In this document: positions 27,424 through 36,690 of the stretch, one piece after another
Position numbering within the stretch: the first letter of the stretch is position 1
Layout of the letters: each line of letters opens with the position of its first letter
NCBI RefSeq assembly: GCF_918741275.1
Contig: NZ_CAKKNA010000003.1
Coordinates: 124,001-188,000, forward strand
Source of the DNA: Bacillus sp. CECT 9360
Lineage (GTDB): Bacteria > Bacillota > Bacilli > Bacillales > DSM-1321
Reading direction: 5' to 3'
DNA: 64,000 bases
Program-made: the position numbers and the translations under genes
Notes under the pieces: generated by a model
The model's database searches: none
Seen by the model: only the letters and a program-made list of their open reading frames with translations
What the model was told of the DNA's origin: nothing

Positions 27424-27503
27424 GAAAGTCACTCCTATAGAAAATCTGCACATTTTTACTATTTGTTAAGCTTATGCTTTTATTCATTAAGGCCAAAGAA
27501 AAT

Positions 27504-27594
27504 AAAGAAAACTCGTCGATTGACGAGCCGTAAGGCGGAGATTAGACGAAGTTGCACTTATGCAGAAAGGAAAGTTTATACTTTCCTTTCTGCG
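27504..27594. repeat. Dispersed palindromic repeat, copy 3
   Basis: AAAGAAAACTCGTCGATTGA and CGAGCCGTAAGGCGGAGATT match copy 2 at 11571, followed by TAGACGAAGTTGCACTTATG and a hairpin GCAGAAAGGAAAGT / ACTTTCCTTTCTGC. The middle module of copy 2 is absent. Confidence 0.75.
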
Positions 27595-27599
27595 AAAAC

Positions 27600-27623
27600 A
27601 GCACCCCTCATTTGAGGAGTGCT
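27600..27623 (-). terminator. Terminator of DUF948 gene
   Basis: AGCACTCCTCAAATGAGGGGTGCT stem on the minus strand followed by GTTTTCG. Confidence 0.75.
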
Positions 27624-27634
27624 GGTGTATCGTT

Positions 27635-27985
27635 TTAAGATAAATTTCCTGTCTGTTTTCTTTTCCTTAAATATCTGCCGATGAGTTTATTTCCCATTAC
27701 GGTCATCCATAGCTCCTTGAAGGGTGTTGGAGCAAATTTTATAGCTTGAATAGTTCCCTGGACCGTGTCTTTCTTGTACTGGACATCAGCCGTGATTTCT
27801 TGCTGGGTCATCGTCAATTTATCCGTTTCAGATTTTATTTGATCTGTTTTCGCCTGTATCATCGCTGTTGTTTTAGTAATCCTGTTCATTACAGGCTTGG
27901 TATCCTTAAATGTCTTTACAGCATAAAAGGCTAAGTAAATAAGTGAGCCAGCAATGAGGGCGATGCTTAAGTAAACGATAATCAC
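27635..27985 (-). CDS. DUF948 domain-containing membrane-anchored protein
   Basis: 116-residue protein with one N-terminal membrane helix (IVYLSIALIAGSLIYLAFYA) and a long helical segment rich in Lys, Thr and Gln (residues 30-85), as in DUF948/YtxG-type general stress proteins. No enzymatic motif. A basic C-terminus (GRYLRKRKQ) faces the cytosol or is exported; topology is unsure. Monocistronic. Confidence 0.8.
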   Translation of the reverse strand: MIIVYLSIALIAGSLIYLAFYAVKTFKDTKPVMNRITKTTAMIQAKTDQIKSETDKLTMTQQEITADVQYKKDTVQGTIQAIKFAPTPFKELWMTVMGNKLIGRYLRKRKQTGNLS

Positions 27986-28164
27986 AGATGGTACCTCCTT
28001 TAGAATCGTTTTATGTATCTTTACCCAATCATAGCGGATAAAAACGGGAAAATTTTCAGACTCCCTCCCATAAATCGACGTAGCCTGCTGTCGCAGATGG
28101 GATTACTCCTACCAAATTCTGATAAGGCTTGACGAGTAACTGGAGGAGCATGCAATAGAATAAT

Positions 28165-28206
28165 AAAAAAAAGCAGTCAAGAAGTATAAGCTTCTCAACT
28201 GCTTTT
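28165..28206 (-). terminator. Terminator of LTA synthase gene
   Basis: Minus-strand AAAAGCAGTTGAGAAGC / GCTTCTTGACTGCTTTT-like stem followed by T-run. Confidence 0.85.
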
Positions 28207-28208
28207 CA

Positions 28209-30182
28209 TCATTTTTCCTCTTCGGTTGTTTCTACCTTTGGTTCTTCATCGTCGTCGCTATGGGTATAATCATAGTCAGCTGGGTCTATTGGTTTATAGC
28301 CATTTGGTGTATAGAAACGCAACAGGTCTCCATTTACCACTTCATCTGAAAGTCCAAGCATGGTCTCAACCATCTCTTGATCCCGAGCAATTTGTTCATT
28401 TTTCTCGATTAATTCACCAGTTGCATTATCATAAAATTTGCCTTTTAGAGCCGTGATTTCAGGTGTAACAAAATCTCCGTTTCTAAATGGCACCACTTGA
28501 TTATGATCTTTCGATAATAAATCGGTACCAAAGTGGACGTAATCCTTTGTATCCATGCCTAGCAAGTGAAGCAATGTCGGCATCACATCAACCTGACCGC
28601 CATACTGTTCCATTTTCCCGCCTTCAACACCCGGTACGTGAATGAACAATGGGACACGCTGCAATTGGGCATTTTCGAATTTGCCAACTTCTTTTCCTAA
28701 CACTTGAGACATCGCTTTGCTATGGTTTTCCGATATACCGTAGTGATCACCGTACATCACAATAACTGAATTATCGTAAAGACCGGACTTCTTCAAGTAA
28801 TCAAAGAATTCTTTCAGAGCTTCATCCGCATAACGCGCCGTCTGGAAATATCCATCTACAGAAGGATCACCGGTTGTATGCTTAGCGATTGTTGCATCCT
28901 CTTCTTCCAATGGGAATGGAAAATGGTTTGACAGCATGATGAACTTGGAATAAAAAGGCTGTGGCAGTGTCTCTAACATCGGTATCGACTCTCTAAAAAA
29001 AGGCTTATCCTTCAGTCCATAGTTCATGACATCTTCTTCATTCATCTGGTAATGGCTTGCATCGAAAAACTCATTTATACCAAAAGATTTGTAGACCTTA
29101 TCCCGGTTCCAGAATGACTTGTAATTCCCGTGGAACACTGCTGATGTGTAGCCTTGCTGACCAAGAATCGCCGGAGCGGCCTGGTACGTATTTTGAGCCT
29201 GTGTTGTAAAAGCAGCTCCCTGTGGCAAACCGAATAATGAGTTCTCAATCATAAATTCGGCATCAGCTGTTTTCCCCTGGCTAGTCTGATGGAAAAAGTT
29301 ATTAAAATACATATGCTCATTGCCGTTCGCAAGTGAATTTAAGAATGGTGTTACTTCCTCACCATTTAATTTATAGTTGATGATAAAATCCTGAACCGAT
29401 TCTAGATGTATATAAATAACGTTTTTTCCTTCAGCTTTGCCAAAGTACTCAGGGTTGGGCTCTGCCTTAGTTGCTTTCGTATAGTTTACGACCTCAGCGA
29501 TATCCGTGCTGTTCGCAGTAGCGCGCTGGGCGTATGTTTTAGTATTTTGAATCGCGTCATAAACCGTATAATTGTACATACCAAGATATTTGACAATATA
29601 GTTCCGGTCAAATGTCCGACTCAATAGCTGCGGACGATCTTTTTCCGCTAACGCGAGGTTCACGGTAAAAGCCATAACCGCCGCGACAAATACTGTGGTT
29701 ACCGAACGGCGCTTAGGCTTAAGAGCTTCCGGCTTCACGATTTTAGTTGAAAAAAGCACGATCAGGATAATCGTATCAAGGAAATAAAGAATATCTAATG
29801 GACTCATCAGCGCAAAAACACTCTGTCCTAAATCACCGGCATTCTTAACCTGAGTAATGGTCGGCAGGGTAAGGAAGTCGCTGAAGAAACGGTAGTACAT
29901 GATATTCGCATATAAAAGAAAGGAAAGGATAAAGTTAAGTCCAATAATCCATTTATATGCTTTCTTGCCCGTTGCGAAAAGAGCTAAGCCAAAGAAGAAT
30001 AGGGCTGAACTTATCGGGTTAATTAATAGAAGAAACTCCTGTATGGAATTATCTACTCCCAAGTTAAACTCAATTCTGTAGCCGCTGTATGTCTTGATCC
30101 AAAACAACACAACCGCTATAGCAAAAAAGCCTAATAATTTATTTGTAAAGAAATTTTTATTTTTAGTAAAGAAATTTTTCAT
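28209..30182 (-). CDS. Lipoteichoic acid synthase family protein
   Basis: 657-residue polyglycerolphosphate polymerase. Five N-terminal membrane helices (to about residue 180) precede an extracellular sulfatase-fold domain. Visible active-site elements: HLESVQDF (metal-binding Glu), HQTSQGKTADAEF with the nucleophilic Thr, and VIVMYGDHYG. A signal-peptidase-like NLALA-EKDRP lies at the membrane/domain junction where LtaS is cleaved. ATG 30182 follows GAGGTG; the first residues repeat TKNKNFFTNK. Bacilli carry several paralogues, so primary or stress role is not assigned. Confidence 0.92.
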   Translation of the reverse strand: MKNFFTKNKNFFTNKLLGFFAIAVVLFWIKTYSGYRIEFNLGVDNSIQEFLLLINPISSALFFFGLALFATGKKAYKWIIGLNFILSFLLYANIMYYRFFSDFLTLPTITQVKNAGDLGQSVFALMSPLDILYFLDTIILIVLFSTKIVKPEALKPKRRSVTTVFVAAVMAFTVNLALAEKDRPQLLSRTFDRNYIVKYLGMYNYTVYDAIQNTKTYAQRATANSTDIAEVVNYTKATKAEPNPEYFGKAEGKNVIYIHLESVQDFIINYKLNGEEVTPFLNSLANGNEHMYFNNFFHQTSQGKTADAEFMIENSLFGLPQGAAFTTQAQNTYQAAPAILGQQGYTSAVFHGNYKSFWNRDKVYKSFGINEFFDASHYQMNEEDVMNYGLKDKPFFRESIPMLETLPQPFYSKFIMLSNHFPFPLEEEDATIAKHTTGDPSVDGYFQTARYADEALKEFFDYLKKSGLYDNSVIVMYGDHYGISENHSKAMSQVLGKEVGKFENAQLQRVPLFIHVPGVEGGKMEQYGGQVDVMPTLLHLLGMDTKDYVHFGTDLLSKDHNQVVPFRNGDFVTPEITALKGKFYDNATGELIEKNEQIARDQEMVETMLGLSDEVVNGDLLRFYTPNGYKPIDPADYDYTHSDDDEEPKVETTEEEK

Positions 30183-30221
30183 TTTATACACCTCTATTAA
30201 ACTAGGTAATGCCCTCTTCAA

Positions 30222-30672
30222 ATCCGCTCAAGAGAACAGGCATAAACTCAATACTAACACCTGGAAATGTAAACTTCAATACAATTTTATCTATTCCCGT
30301 TTTTTACCACTTCACCAGTTTTGTAAATTACACTAGTTTGTTTTGGACAAGATAGCGTCCTCAATACTGATTATCCTATGTTGGACTTTATCAAAAAATT
30401 ACACTGCATTTACAATAAATTCATATCATTAGTAAATGATAACGTAAGACTGCTTGTTTTACAAAAGAAAATTATCGACATTTTTTCACTTTTTTCAGTT
30501 TCTAAGTACAAGTAATTTTGCGAAACTTTTTTCATTATATAACTGGAATAGAAAAAATTCCACTATTTTTCCAATTGGTAAGGAATTGAAGCTTGTAATA
30601 TATTTTTAGTTTATATTGCCTTCCTGATTTTTCTAGTAAATTTTAAACTTAGCTGAAAATACTTATGCAGTA
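30222..30672. other. AT-rich intergenic region
   Basis: Between LTA synthase and yclQ 3' end. No ORF with a ribosome site, repeat or RNA structure was recognised; it presumably holds the LTA synthase promoter. Confidence 0.5.
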
Positions 30673-30714
30673 AAAAAAGCAGCACAGATCCATTTATGAA
30701 TCCGCGCTGCTTTT
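30673..30714 (-). terminator. Terminator of yclNOPQ operon
   Basis: Minus-strand AAAGCAGCGCGGATTCA / GGATCTGTGCTGCTTT stem with following T-run. Confidence 0.85.
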
Positions 30715-30726
30715 ATTACAAGAGAG

Positions 30727-31677
30727 TTACTCTAGGCCTTCTTCCGCTTCTTTCGCCATTTCGGCAACAGATTCCAATCCGCCGCCTGATAAGTACCAGT
30801 AGCCAGGGTCCAGATAGACAATTTTGCCGTTTTTATAGGCGTTTGTTTTCTTTACTAAAGCATTTTCAATGACTTTTTTCGCATTATTGCCTTCACCGAC
30901 AGCGGCATCTCTATCAATAACATAGAGAATATCCGGGTTTTGTTCGGCGATGAATTCAAACGAAATGTTCTGACCGTGCTGAGGATCTGCATCAAGATCT
31001 TCAGCCGCTGGTTTCACACCAAAAACGTCATGGATGACTCCAAATCTTGATGATGGCCCGTAAGCTGTTACTTTGCCGCCAGACGTAAGGGTAATTAATG
31101 CTTTTTCATTACTTGCGTCCGCTTTTTCCTTTAAGCCAGCAATGGCATCATCTATTTTTGCGAGCTCTTCCTTAGCCTGAGCTTCTTTACCGAAGATATC
31201 CCCCAGTGTTGTTACGTTTTCCTTAAAAGATTCCATATACTTCTTACTATCCACATCCATGAAGATCGTCGGAGCGATTTCACTGAACTTATCATAAGAA
31301 TCTTGCTGCCTAGCCGAGATGATGATGACATCCGGCTGGAGCTCATTGATGGCTTCAAAATCAGGCTCCTTTAATCCCCCGACATTTTCCGCATCCTTGT
31401 ATTTATCAAGATATTCAGGAAGGTTTTGTCCGGGAACGCCGGTAACATCCACGCCAAGCTTATCCAAAGTATCCAATGTACCGAAATCGAATACCACTAC
31501 TTTTTCAGGATTTTTCTTAATCTTTGTCTCACCCAGTTGATGCTTGACTGTAACTTCTTCTGATTTCTTATTTCCTTCTGACCCGCCCGCGTTATCAGCA
31601 GAATCATCTGAACCGCACGCAGCAACAAAAACAGCCAATAAAGCGATTATAAAAAACAGGAAAAATTTTCTTTTCAT
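30727..31677 (-). CDS. yclQ: Petrobactin-type siderophore-binding lipoprotein
   Basis: 316-residue class III binding protein with lipobox VAAC (about residue 20) and a Asp/Ser/Asn linker. It closely resembles B. subtilis YclQ: KVVVFDFGTLDTLDKLG, LQPDVIIISARQ, YMESFKENV, PSSRFGVIHDVFGV, and YLDPGYWYLSGGGLES. YclQ binds ferric petrobactin and its catecholate precursor. Last gene of an N-O-P-Q operon, matching the B. subtilis order. Confidence 0.92.
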   Translation of the reverse strand: MKRKFFLFFIIALLAVFVAACGSDDSADNAGGSEGNKKSEEVTVKHQLGETKIKKNPEKVVVFDFGTLDTLDKLGVDVTGVPGQNLPEYLDKYKDAENVGGLKEPDFEAINELQPDVIIISARQQDSYDKFSEIAPTIFMDVDSKKYMESFKENVTTLGDIFGKEAQAKEELAKIDDAIAGLKEKADASNEKALITLTSGGKVTAYGPSSRFGVIHDVFGVKPAAEDLDADPQHGQNISFEFIAEQNPDILYVIDRDAAVGEGNNAKKVIENALVKKTNAYKNGKIVYLDPGYWYLSGGGLESVAEMAKEAEEGLE

Positions 31678-31707
31678 TTTAAGTTCTCCTCAAAATATAG
31701 TTTTTTG

Positions 31708-32466
31708 TTAGGCGTAATAAACAGCAATCCTATTTTCATTAATATTTTCAATATTGATATCCATTTCATAAATATCCCCTAAAACAGTGCTGTCAATCAT
31801 GTCATCCGTAGCGCCTTCCTGAACAATTTTTCCTTCCTTAAGGGCCACAATATAATCTGAATAGCAGGAGGCAAAATTAATATCATGGATGACGATTACT
31901 ACCGTCTTGCCCAGTTCATCCGTAAGCCTTCTTAAAACCTTCATAATTTGTACGGAATGCTTCATGTCCAGATTATTCAAAGGCTCATCAAGCAAAATAT
32001 AATCCGTGTTCTGTGCAATGACCATGGCAATGTAGGCCCTCTGCTGCTGTCCGCCACTTAATTGATCAATGAATTTATCCTGAAAGGACTCCAGTTCCAT
32101 ATACTGAATCGCTTCATCCACGAAATGCCAATCTTCTTTTGTCAATCTTCCCTGTGAGTACGGGAAGCGTCCGAATGAAACAAGCTCCCGGATCGTCAGG
32201 CGAATATTAATGTGATTGGACTGCTTAAGGATCGAGACTTTCTTGGCAAGATCATTACTTTTGCACTCGCAAACATCGAGCCCATCAATCGTTATCTTAC
32301 CGGTATCCATAGAAATGAGCCTTGAGATCATGGACAGCAAAGTACTTTTCCCCGCACCGTTTGGGCCGATGAAAGAAGTGATTTTGCCTTTTGCGATTTC
32401 CAAAGAAACGTTATCAACGACTGTCTTATTGCCATATTGTTTCGAGACATTGCTTACTTTTACCAT
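31708..32466 (-). CDS. yclP: Petrobactin ABC transporter ATP-binding protein
   Basis: 252-residue ATPase with Walker A GPNGAGKST, signature LSGGQQQRAY and Walker B YILLDEPLNNLDMKH. Length and sequence fit YclP. Its start overlaps the yclO stop by seven bases, so the complex is co-translated. Confidence 0.92.
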   Translation of the reverse strand: MVKVSNVSKQYGNKTVVDNVSLEIAKGKITSFIGPNGAGKSTLLSMISRLISMDTGKITIDGLDVCECKSNDLAKKVSILKQSNHINIRLTIRELVSFGRFPYSQGRLTKEDWHFVDEAIQYMELESFQDKFIDQLSGGQQQRAYIAMVIAQNTDYILLDEPLNNLDMKHSVQIMKVLRRLTDELGKTVVIVIHDINFASCYSDYIVALKEGKIVQEGATDDMIDSTVLGDIYEMDINIENINENRIAVYYA

Positions 32467-33410
32467 GATTTATTCTCCTTTAATAGCAGATAGATGAAAT
32501 ACACACCGCCGATGAAATTAATGATGACGCTAAGCGTTGTTGAAAAGGTGAATACTCTTTCGACAATCAGAAGACCACCTGTCAAAGCAATGATGCTTAT
32601 CAAAATAGAACCAAAGATTAAATAAGTATGCTGATAGGTTTTTAAGAATTGATAGGCTACATTCGCGACAAGCAAGCCTAGAAATGTGATCGGTCCGACC
32701 AAAGCGGTCGAGATCGAGATCAGGATGGCCACTGCAATCAAAAGCCGTTTAACGACATAATCATAATCAACGCCAAGATTAACAGCCTGCTCTTTACCGA
32801 GTGATAGAACGTTCAGGTACTTGATAAACCTCGCAAAGTAGATGGAGATCAGCAGGATGAGCACAATCGAGATCATTAGCAGGTCATTGTTGATATTATT
32901 AAAGCTCGCGAACATTCGATCCTGGATAATCTGGAACTCGTTTGGATCAATAATCACTTGCATAAATGATGAAAAGCTCTGGAATAACGTGCCCATGACC
33001 AGTCCTACTAGTAGAAGAAAGTAAATATTCTGCCCTTCCCGTTTGAAGAGAAACTTGTAAAGCAACCCTGCAAACAAAACCATAAAACCAACCGATATGA
33101 GAAAATTCACATTCGTATTCATAACGGTCAAGCTCGATGAACCGAAAACAAAAATTAGGAAAGTTTGGATCAGCATATACAGGGAATCGAGACCAATAAT
33201 GCTTGGGGTAAGTATTCGGTTATGTGTAATGGTTTGAAACACGACGGTTGAAAAGGCGATTGCAGTTCCCGTCAAGACAATCGCAAGTATTTTAACGCTT
33301 CGTCTGGGAAGCACATATTCCCAGTGGTTCCCAAGCTCAGTAAAAAGGAAGACGATAATTAGGACGACGGCAATCGCTGCAAGTATGCCCATTTTGATGT
33401 TTTTATGCAT
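32460..33410 (-). CDS. yclO: Petrobactin ABC transporter permease
   Basis: 316-residue FecCD-type permease with motifs HNRILTPSIIGLDSLY, LGKEQAVNLGVDYD and GPITFLGLLVANVAYQ. Heterodimer partner of yclN. Overlaps yclN by eight bases and yclP by seven. Confidence 0.9.
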   Translation of the reverse strand: MHKNIKMGILAAIAVVLIIVFLFTELGNHWEYVLPRRSVKILAIVLTGTAIAFSTVVFQTITHNRILTPSIIGLDSLYMLIQTFLIFVFGSSSLTVMNTNVNFLISVGFMVLFAGLLYKFLFKREGQNIYFLLLVGLVMGTLFQSFSSFMQVIIDPNEFQIIQDRMFASFNNINNDLLMISIVLILLISIYFARFIKYLNVLSLGKEQAVNLGVDYDYVVKRLLIAVAILISISTALVGPITFLGLLVANVAYQFLKTYQHTYLIFGSILISIIALTGGLLIVERVFTFSTTLSVIINFIGGVYFIYLLLKENKSW

Positions 33411-34353
33411 ATGCCTTTCTCCTTATCAATAAGTAAAGAAAAATGCCGCTTCCTATCACTCCGACCGTTAATCCAATCGGGATTTCATAAGGATAGATGA
33501 TAAGCCTTCCTAATATGTCACAGAAAAGCAGGAAAACTGCACCTAACAAAGCTGTGTGTGAAAGGTTCTTTTTTAGATTGTCCCCCTGGTAAATGGAAAC
33601 GATATTCGGAACAACCAGCCCCAAGAAAGGAATCATTCCAACCGTAAGCATGACTACCGTTGTGGACAAAGCAACAATCACCAGCCCGATGTTGACAACG
33701 AAGCGATAATTGAGGCCGAGATTTGTGGAGAACTCTTCACCCATGCCTGCTAAGGTAAACTGCCCAGCGAATATGTACGAAATGACGACTAAAGGAATGC
33801 TGATATAGATCATTTCATAACGCCCTGCCATGATCATGGAAAAATCACCGTGCAGCCATGAGGAAATACTCTGAATTAAATCATGCTTGTAGGCAAAAAA
33901 CGTTGTAATCGAGCTAAGGATATTCCCAAACATCAGCCCTACAAGCGGAATGAAAATCGCATCTTTAAATTTGATTCTGTCAAGCAGACGCATAAACAGA
34001 AAAGTTCCTGCCAGAGCAAAAAGCGAAGCGACAAGCATTTGTTGCATCATCGTTGCGGATGAAAAAATAATAAGGGAAACAAGTATTCCGAGCCTTGCCG
34101 CGTCCATCGTTCCCGCTGTTGTAGGAGAAACAAATTTATTCCGGCTGAGCTGCTGCATGATCAATCCGCAAATGCTCATGCTTGCCCCTGCTATGATAAG
34201 GCTCACCAGTCTTGGCACTCTGCTGATCATCATGATTTCCCGCTGGTCCTCGCTTAAATGAAACAAGTCAAACGGGGTGATATCTTTTACACCAACAAAC
34301 AATGATGTAATGGACAATATAATGAAGGCAATGATCAAATATCTCTTTTTCAT
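33403..34353 (-). CDS. yclN: Petrobactin ABC transporter permease
   Basis: 316-residue FecCD-type permease, first gene of the operon. Motifs RVPRLVSLIIAGASMSICG, NKFVSPTTAGTMDAARLG and VGMIPFLGLVVPNIVS. Preceded by three clustered Fur boxes, predicting strong iron repression. Confidence 0.92.
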   Translation of the reverse strand: MKKRYLIIAFIILSITSLFVGVKDITPFDLFHLSEDQREIMMISRVPRLVSLIIAGASMSICGLIMQQLSRNKFVSPTTAGTMDAARLGILVSLIIFSSATMMQQMLVASLFALAGTFLFMRLLDRIKFKDAIFIPLVGLMFGNILSSITTFFAYKHDLIQSISSWLHGDFSMIMAGRYEMIYISIPLVVISYIFAGQFTLAGMGEEFSTNLGLNYRFVVNIGLVIVALSTTVVMLTVGMIPFLGLVVPNIVSIYQGDNLKKNLSHTALLGAVFLLFCDILGRLIIYPYEIPIGLTVGVIGSGIFLYLLIRRKAYA

Positions 34354-34394
34354 GACGATTCCTGCACTTCCCTCAGCCAGGCTGGACTATTTCA

Positions 34395-34514
34395 GATAAT
34401 GAGATTCATTATCATTTAAACTTAAAAAAATATCAATAATGAGATTCATTATCATTTTGAAAAATAAAAAAAGCATGGAACCTATTTTTCTCTTTAGTAA
34501 TGATTTTCATTATC
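34395..34514. promoter_or_regulatory. Three tandem Fur boxes upstream of yclN
   Basis: Three 19-bp sites resemble the consensus GATAATGATAATCATTATC: GATAATGAGATTCATTATC (34395-34413), AATAATGAGATTCATTATC (34435-34453) and AGTAATGATTTTCATTATC (34496-34514). Centre-to-centre spacings are 40 and 61 bases. Confidence 0.92.
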
Positions 34515-34587
34515 AATTAGACTATTACATGAATTATTGTAATTTTTTACGCTATTTATGTCAATCATTTTCACAAAATGTTAACAA

Positions 34588-34830
34588 GAAAAGCGCAAGC
34601 GCCCTGCAAGTAAAGAAGAACGACTAAGATCGCCACATCGTTATGTCTTCGTCGTTCTGACCCACATCCTGTGGAAGTCCGGAGAGAGGTAGGAAGAACA
34701 CCTGCCTCTTAGGACCTCGAGGCCGACTAAAATCGCCACGGCCTTATGTCTTCGTCGGCACTAGCACGTCCTGTGCGTCGGGGCTGGGCTGCTTACGCTA
34801 GACATCAATACATGCAAGTTAAGTCCTGCA
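34588..34830. repeat. Composite dispersed repeat block
   Basis: Starts AAAAGCGCAAGCGCCCTGCA and contains two units of GACTAARATCGCCAC...TTATGTCTTCGTCG (34621-34656 and 34722-34760), plus CCCACATCCTGTGG. These modules occur inverted in copy 2 at 11571-11690. No ORF. Confidence 0.75.
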
Positions 34831-34853
34831 CGTCGGAACTAGACAACCTATAG

Positions 34854-34883
34854 AGAAAGGAGGAAATGTTTCTTCCTCCTTTC
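34854..34883 (-). terminator. Terminator of FMN reductase gene
   Basis: GAAAGGAGGAA / TTCCTCCTTTC perfect stem; minus-strand read-out ends the gene at 34888. A T-run is weak. Confidence 0.7.
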
Positions 34884-34887
34884 CTTT

Positions 34888-35424
34888 CTATCCTTTTAGT
34901 TTTTGCTGAAGAAACACAAGCTCATCAGCGAGTTCGCTCAATCTTCGGTCTACATCACCATTTATAATTTCATTTTCATTATTAAAGCTGTCGTTTGAAA
35001 CAAAAACATTTTTGCTGGCAACCAATGCTTTAAAGAATGAGAGAATCGGCCTTAACTGATTTTCTGCCACAAGTGAATGATGGTTTGATCCTGCTGTGGA
35101 AACATAGCCGATTACCTTTGATTCAAACACCGTTGTCGGCAGATGGTCGAAAAGATTTTTGAGTACCCCTGTAATCGATGCCTGATACACCGGAGTACCG
35201 ATCACAAAGAAATCAGCTTCGACTATTTTCTCAATGACATTTTTCGTGTCGTCATTGTAGGATTCTAGCGGTTTCCCTACTACAAACTCAATCTGATAAT
35301 CCCGTAAATCAATAAGCTCTATATCAAGATCCGGATCTTTTTGTTTTGCCCGAATTAAAACTTCATTTACGATTTTGGCTGTCTTGGCGCCAATCAATGC
35401 TCCCGAAATCCCCAGTAATTTCAA
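34888..35424 (-). CDS. NADPH-dependent FMN reductase family protein
   Basis: 178-residue flavodoxin-fold oxidoreductase. LLGISGALIGAKTAKIV is the phosphate-binding loop, VIGTPVYQASITGVLKNLFD the flavin-contact segment, and GYVSTAGSNHHS a second flavin loop. Substrate could be free FMN, quinones or azo dyes. Close to iron uptake genes, it could help ferric reduction, but there is no operon link. Confidence 0.87.
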   Translation of the reverse strand: MKLLGISGALIGAKTAKIVNEVLIRAKQKDPDLDIELIDLRDYQIEFVVGKPLESYNDDTKNVIEKIVEADFFVIGTPVYQASITGVLKNLFDHLPTTVFESKVIGYVSTAGSNHHSLVAENQLRPILSFFKALVASKNVFVSNDSFNNENEIINGDVDRRLSELADELVFLQQKLKG

Positions 35425-35648
35425 TGTACTTCCTCCTATTGATAAACATTTGCTGCATGATATGTTATTTCCATTATAAACCGTGTAGACGCGATTTATG
35501 TATTTAAATGCTTGAAGTTAAGATACCATATTTCTCGGAAATTTTTCATTAAATTGCTTTTTGGTTTCCTCGACTAACCATAAACGGTAAACTATAAATG
35601 AAAGTAGTATCAATTTTGAGAATTATAATGATGAGGGAAGAAGATAAT

Positions 35649-35924
35649 GTGAAATCATTTATCACGAAAATGTTCTCTAAAGAAAAACAAATAACCGTCG
35701 AATTCTGTGAGAATAACCTTGACCGATTTTTGAATGAAGAGACTTTTTCACTCTTCCAGCAGTTCCTGACCCAGCCAACCGTCAAGTATAAGGAATATGA
35801 ATGCTTAAGTGAGTGCAAGCTTTGCAAACAGTCCCCATACGCCAAGGTCGATGGCGATATCATTACCGGCGAAAACCCGGATGACCTGTTGAACAAATTA
35901 AAAGAATATAAAACTAAAAGATAA
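35649..35924 (+). CDS. DUF1450 family protein
   Basis: 91-residue protein with the family's cysteine pattern: VEFCENNL near the N-terminus, then YECLSECKLCKQSPYAKVDG and GENPDDLL. The clustered Cys residues suggest metal or Fe-S binding, unproven. GTG 35649 is preferred because GAGGGAAG lies eight bases before; ATGs at 35628 and 35631 lack a site. Confidence 0.78.
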   Translation: MKSFITKMFSKEKQITVEFCENNLDRFLNEETFSLFQQFLTQPTVKYKEYECLSECKLCKQSPYAKVDGDIITGENPDDLLNKLKEYKTKR

Positions 35925-35999
35925 CGAATAAAGAAGCTAAGCGGTGTTCCGTCAACCGGGGCACTTTTTCCTTTCCTCCATTTTTTTGAAATAAATTGT

Positions 36000-36028
36000 T
36001 TGACATTTCGATTGATAGGAAATATAAT
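36000..36028 (+). promoter_or_regulatory. Consensus sigma-A promoter of yceI-type gene
   Basis: TTGACA (36000-36005), 17-base spacer, TATAAT (36023-36028): perfect consensus. Confidence 0.9.
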
Positions 36029-36042
36029 TTATTTCATATTGT

Positions 36043-36064
36043 TATATCTTGAATTTGAGATATA
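36043..36064. promoter_or_regulatory. Probable MhqR/MarR-type operator
   Basis: TATATCTTGAATTTGAGATATA is an inverted repeat close to the B. subtilis MhqR operator TATCTCGAATTCGAGATA, overlapping the expected transcript start just downstream of the consensus promoter. This position fits repression relieved by quinones or electrophiles. Confidence 0.7.
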
Positions 36065-36103
36065 TGATTTAAATATTTTGAAGAAATTTGGAGGAGATTT
36101 ATA

Positions 36104-36637
36104 ATGGCAAAAACAAAATGGGTTGTAGACGCAGCACATAGTAGCATTGATTTTTCAGTTAAGCACATGATGGTAGCAAAAACAAAAGGAACTTTTCAAA
36201 AGTTTGACGCAGCAGTTGAAGCCGATCCAGCAGATTTGACTACTGCTAATATCGAATTCACAATCGATGTCTCAAGTATCGATACACGCAATGGCGATCG
36301 TGACGCTCACCTTCGTTCAGCAGATTTCTTTGATGTTGAAAAAAATCCATCTTTAACTTTCAAGTCAACAAAGATTGTAAAAACTGGTGCAGATGAGTAT
36401 GATGTAACCGGCGATTTAACAATGCACGGAGTAACCCGTTCTGAAACATTCGCTATAACTTTCGAAGGCCAAGGAACAAATCCATGGGGTGCAGAAGTAG
36501 TCGGATTCAGCGGAAAAGGCACAATCAACCGCAGTGATTATAATCTTACTTACAATGCTGCACTTGAAACTGGCGGAGTCCTTATCGGTGACAAAATTAC
36601 CGTCTCTCTAGAAATCGAAGCATCAAAAGAAGCATAA
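36104..36637 (+). CDS. YceI family lipid-binding protein
   Basis: 177-residue lipocalin-like protein of the YceI family (WVVDAAHSSIDFSVKHMMV, FFDVEKNPSLTFKST, LTMHGVTRSETFAITF, FSGKGTINRSDYNLTYN). These bind isoprenoid or other long lipophiles. No signal peptide, so it is cytosolic. GGAGGAG precedes the ATG. A strong promoter with an operator suggests stress induction. Confidence 0.93.
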   Translation: MAKTKWVVDAAHSSIDFSVKHMMVAKTKGTFQKFDAAVEADPADLTTANIEFTIDVSSIDTRNGDRDAHLRSADFFDVEKNPSLTFKSTKIVKTGADEYDVTGDLTMHGVTRSETFAITFEGQGTNPWGAEVVGFSGKGTINRSDYNLTYNAALETGGVLIGDKITVSLEIEASKEA

Positions 36638-36645
36638 TATTTAAA

Positions 36646-36685
36646 GCGAATGGAAGCACATCAGAGGCCTCCATTCGTTTTTTTT
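36646..36685 (+). terminator. Terminator of yceI-type gene
   Basis: GCGAATGGA...TCCATTCG stem followed by T8; also serves the convergent VOC gene. Confidence 0.88.
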
Positions 36686-36690
36686 GTGGA

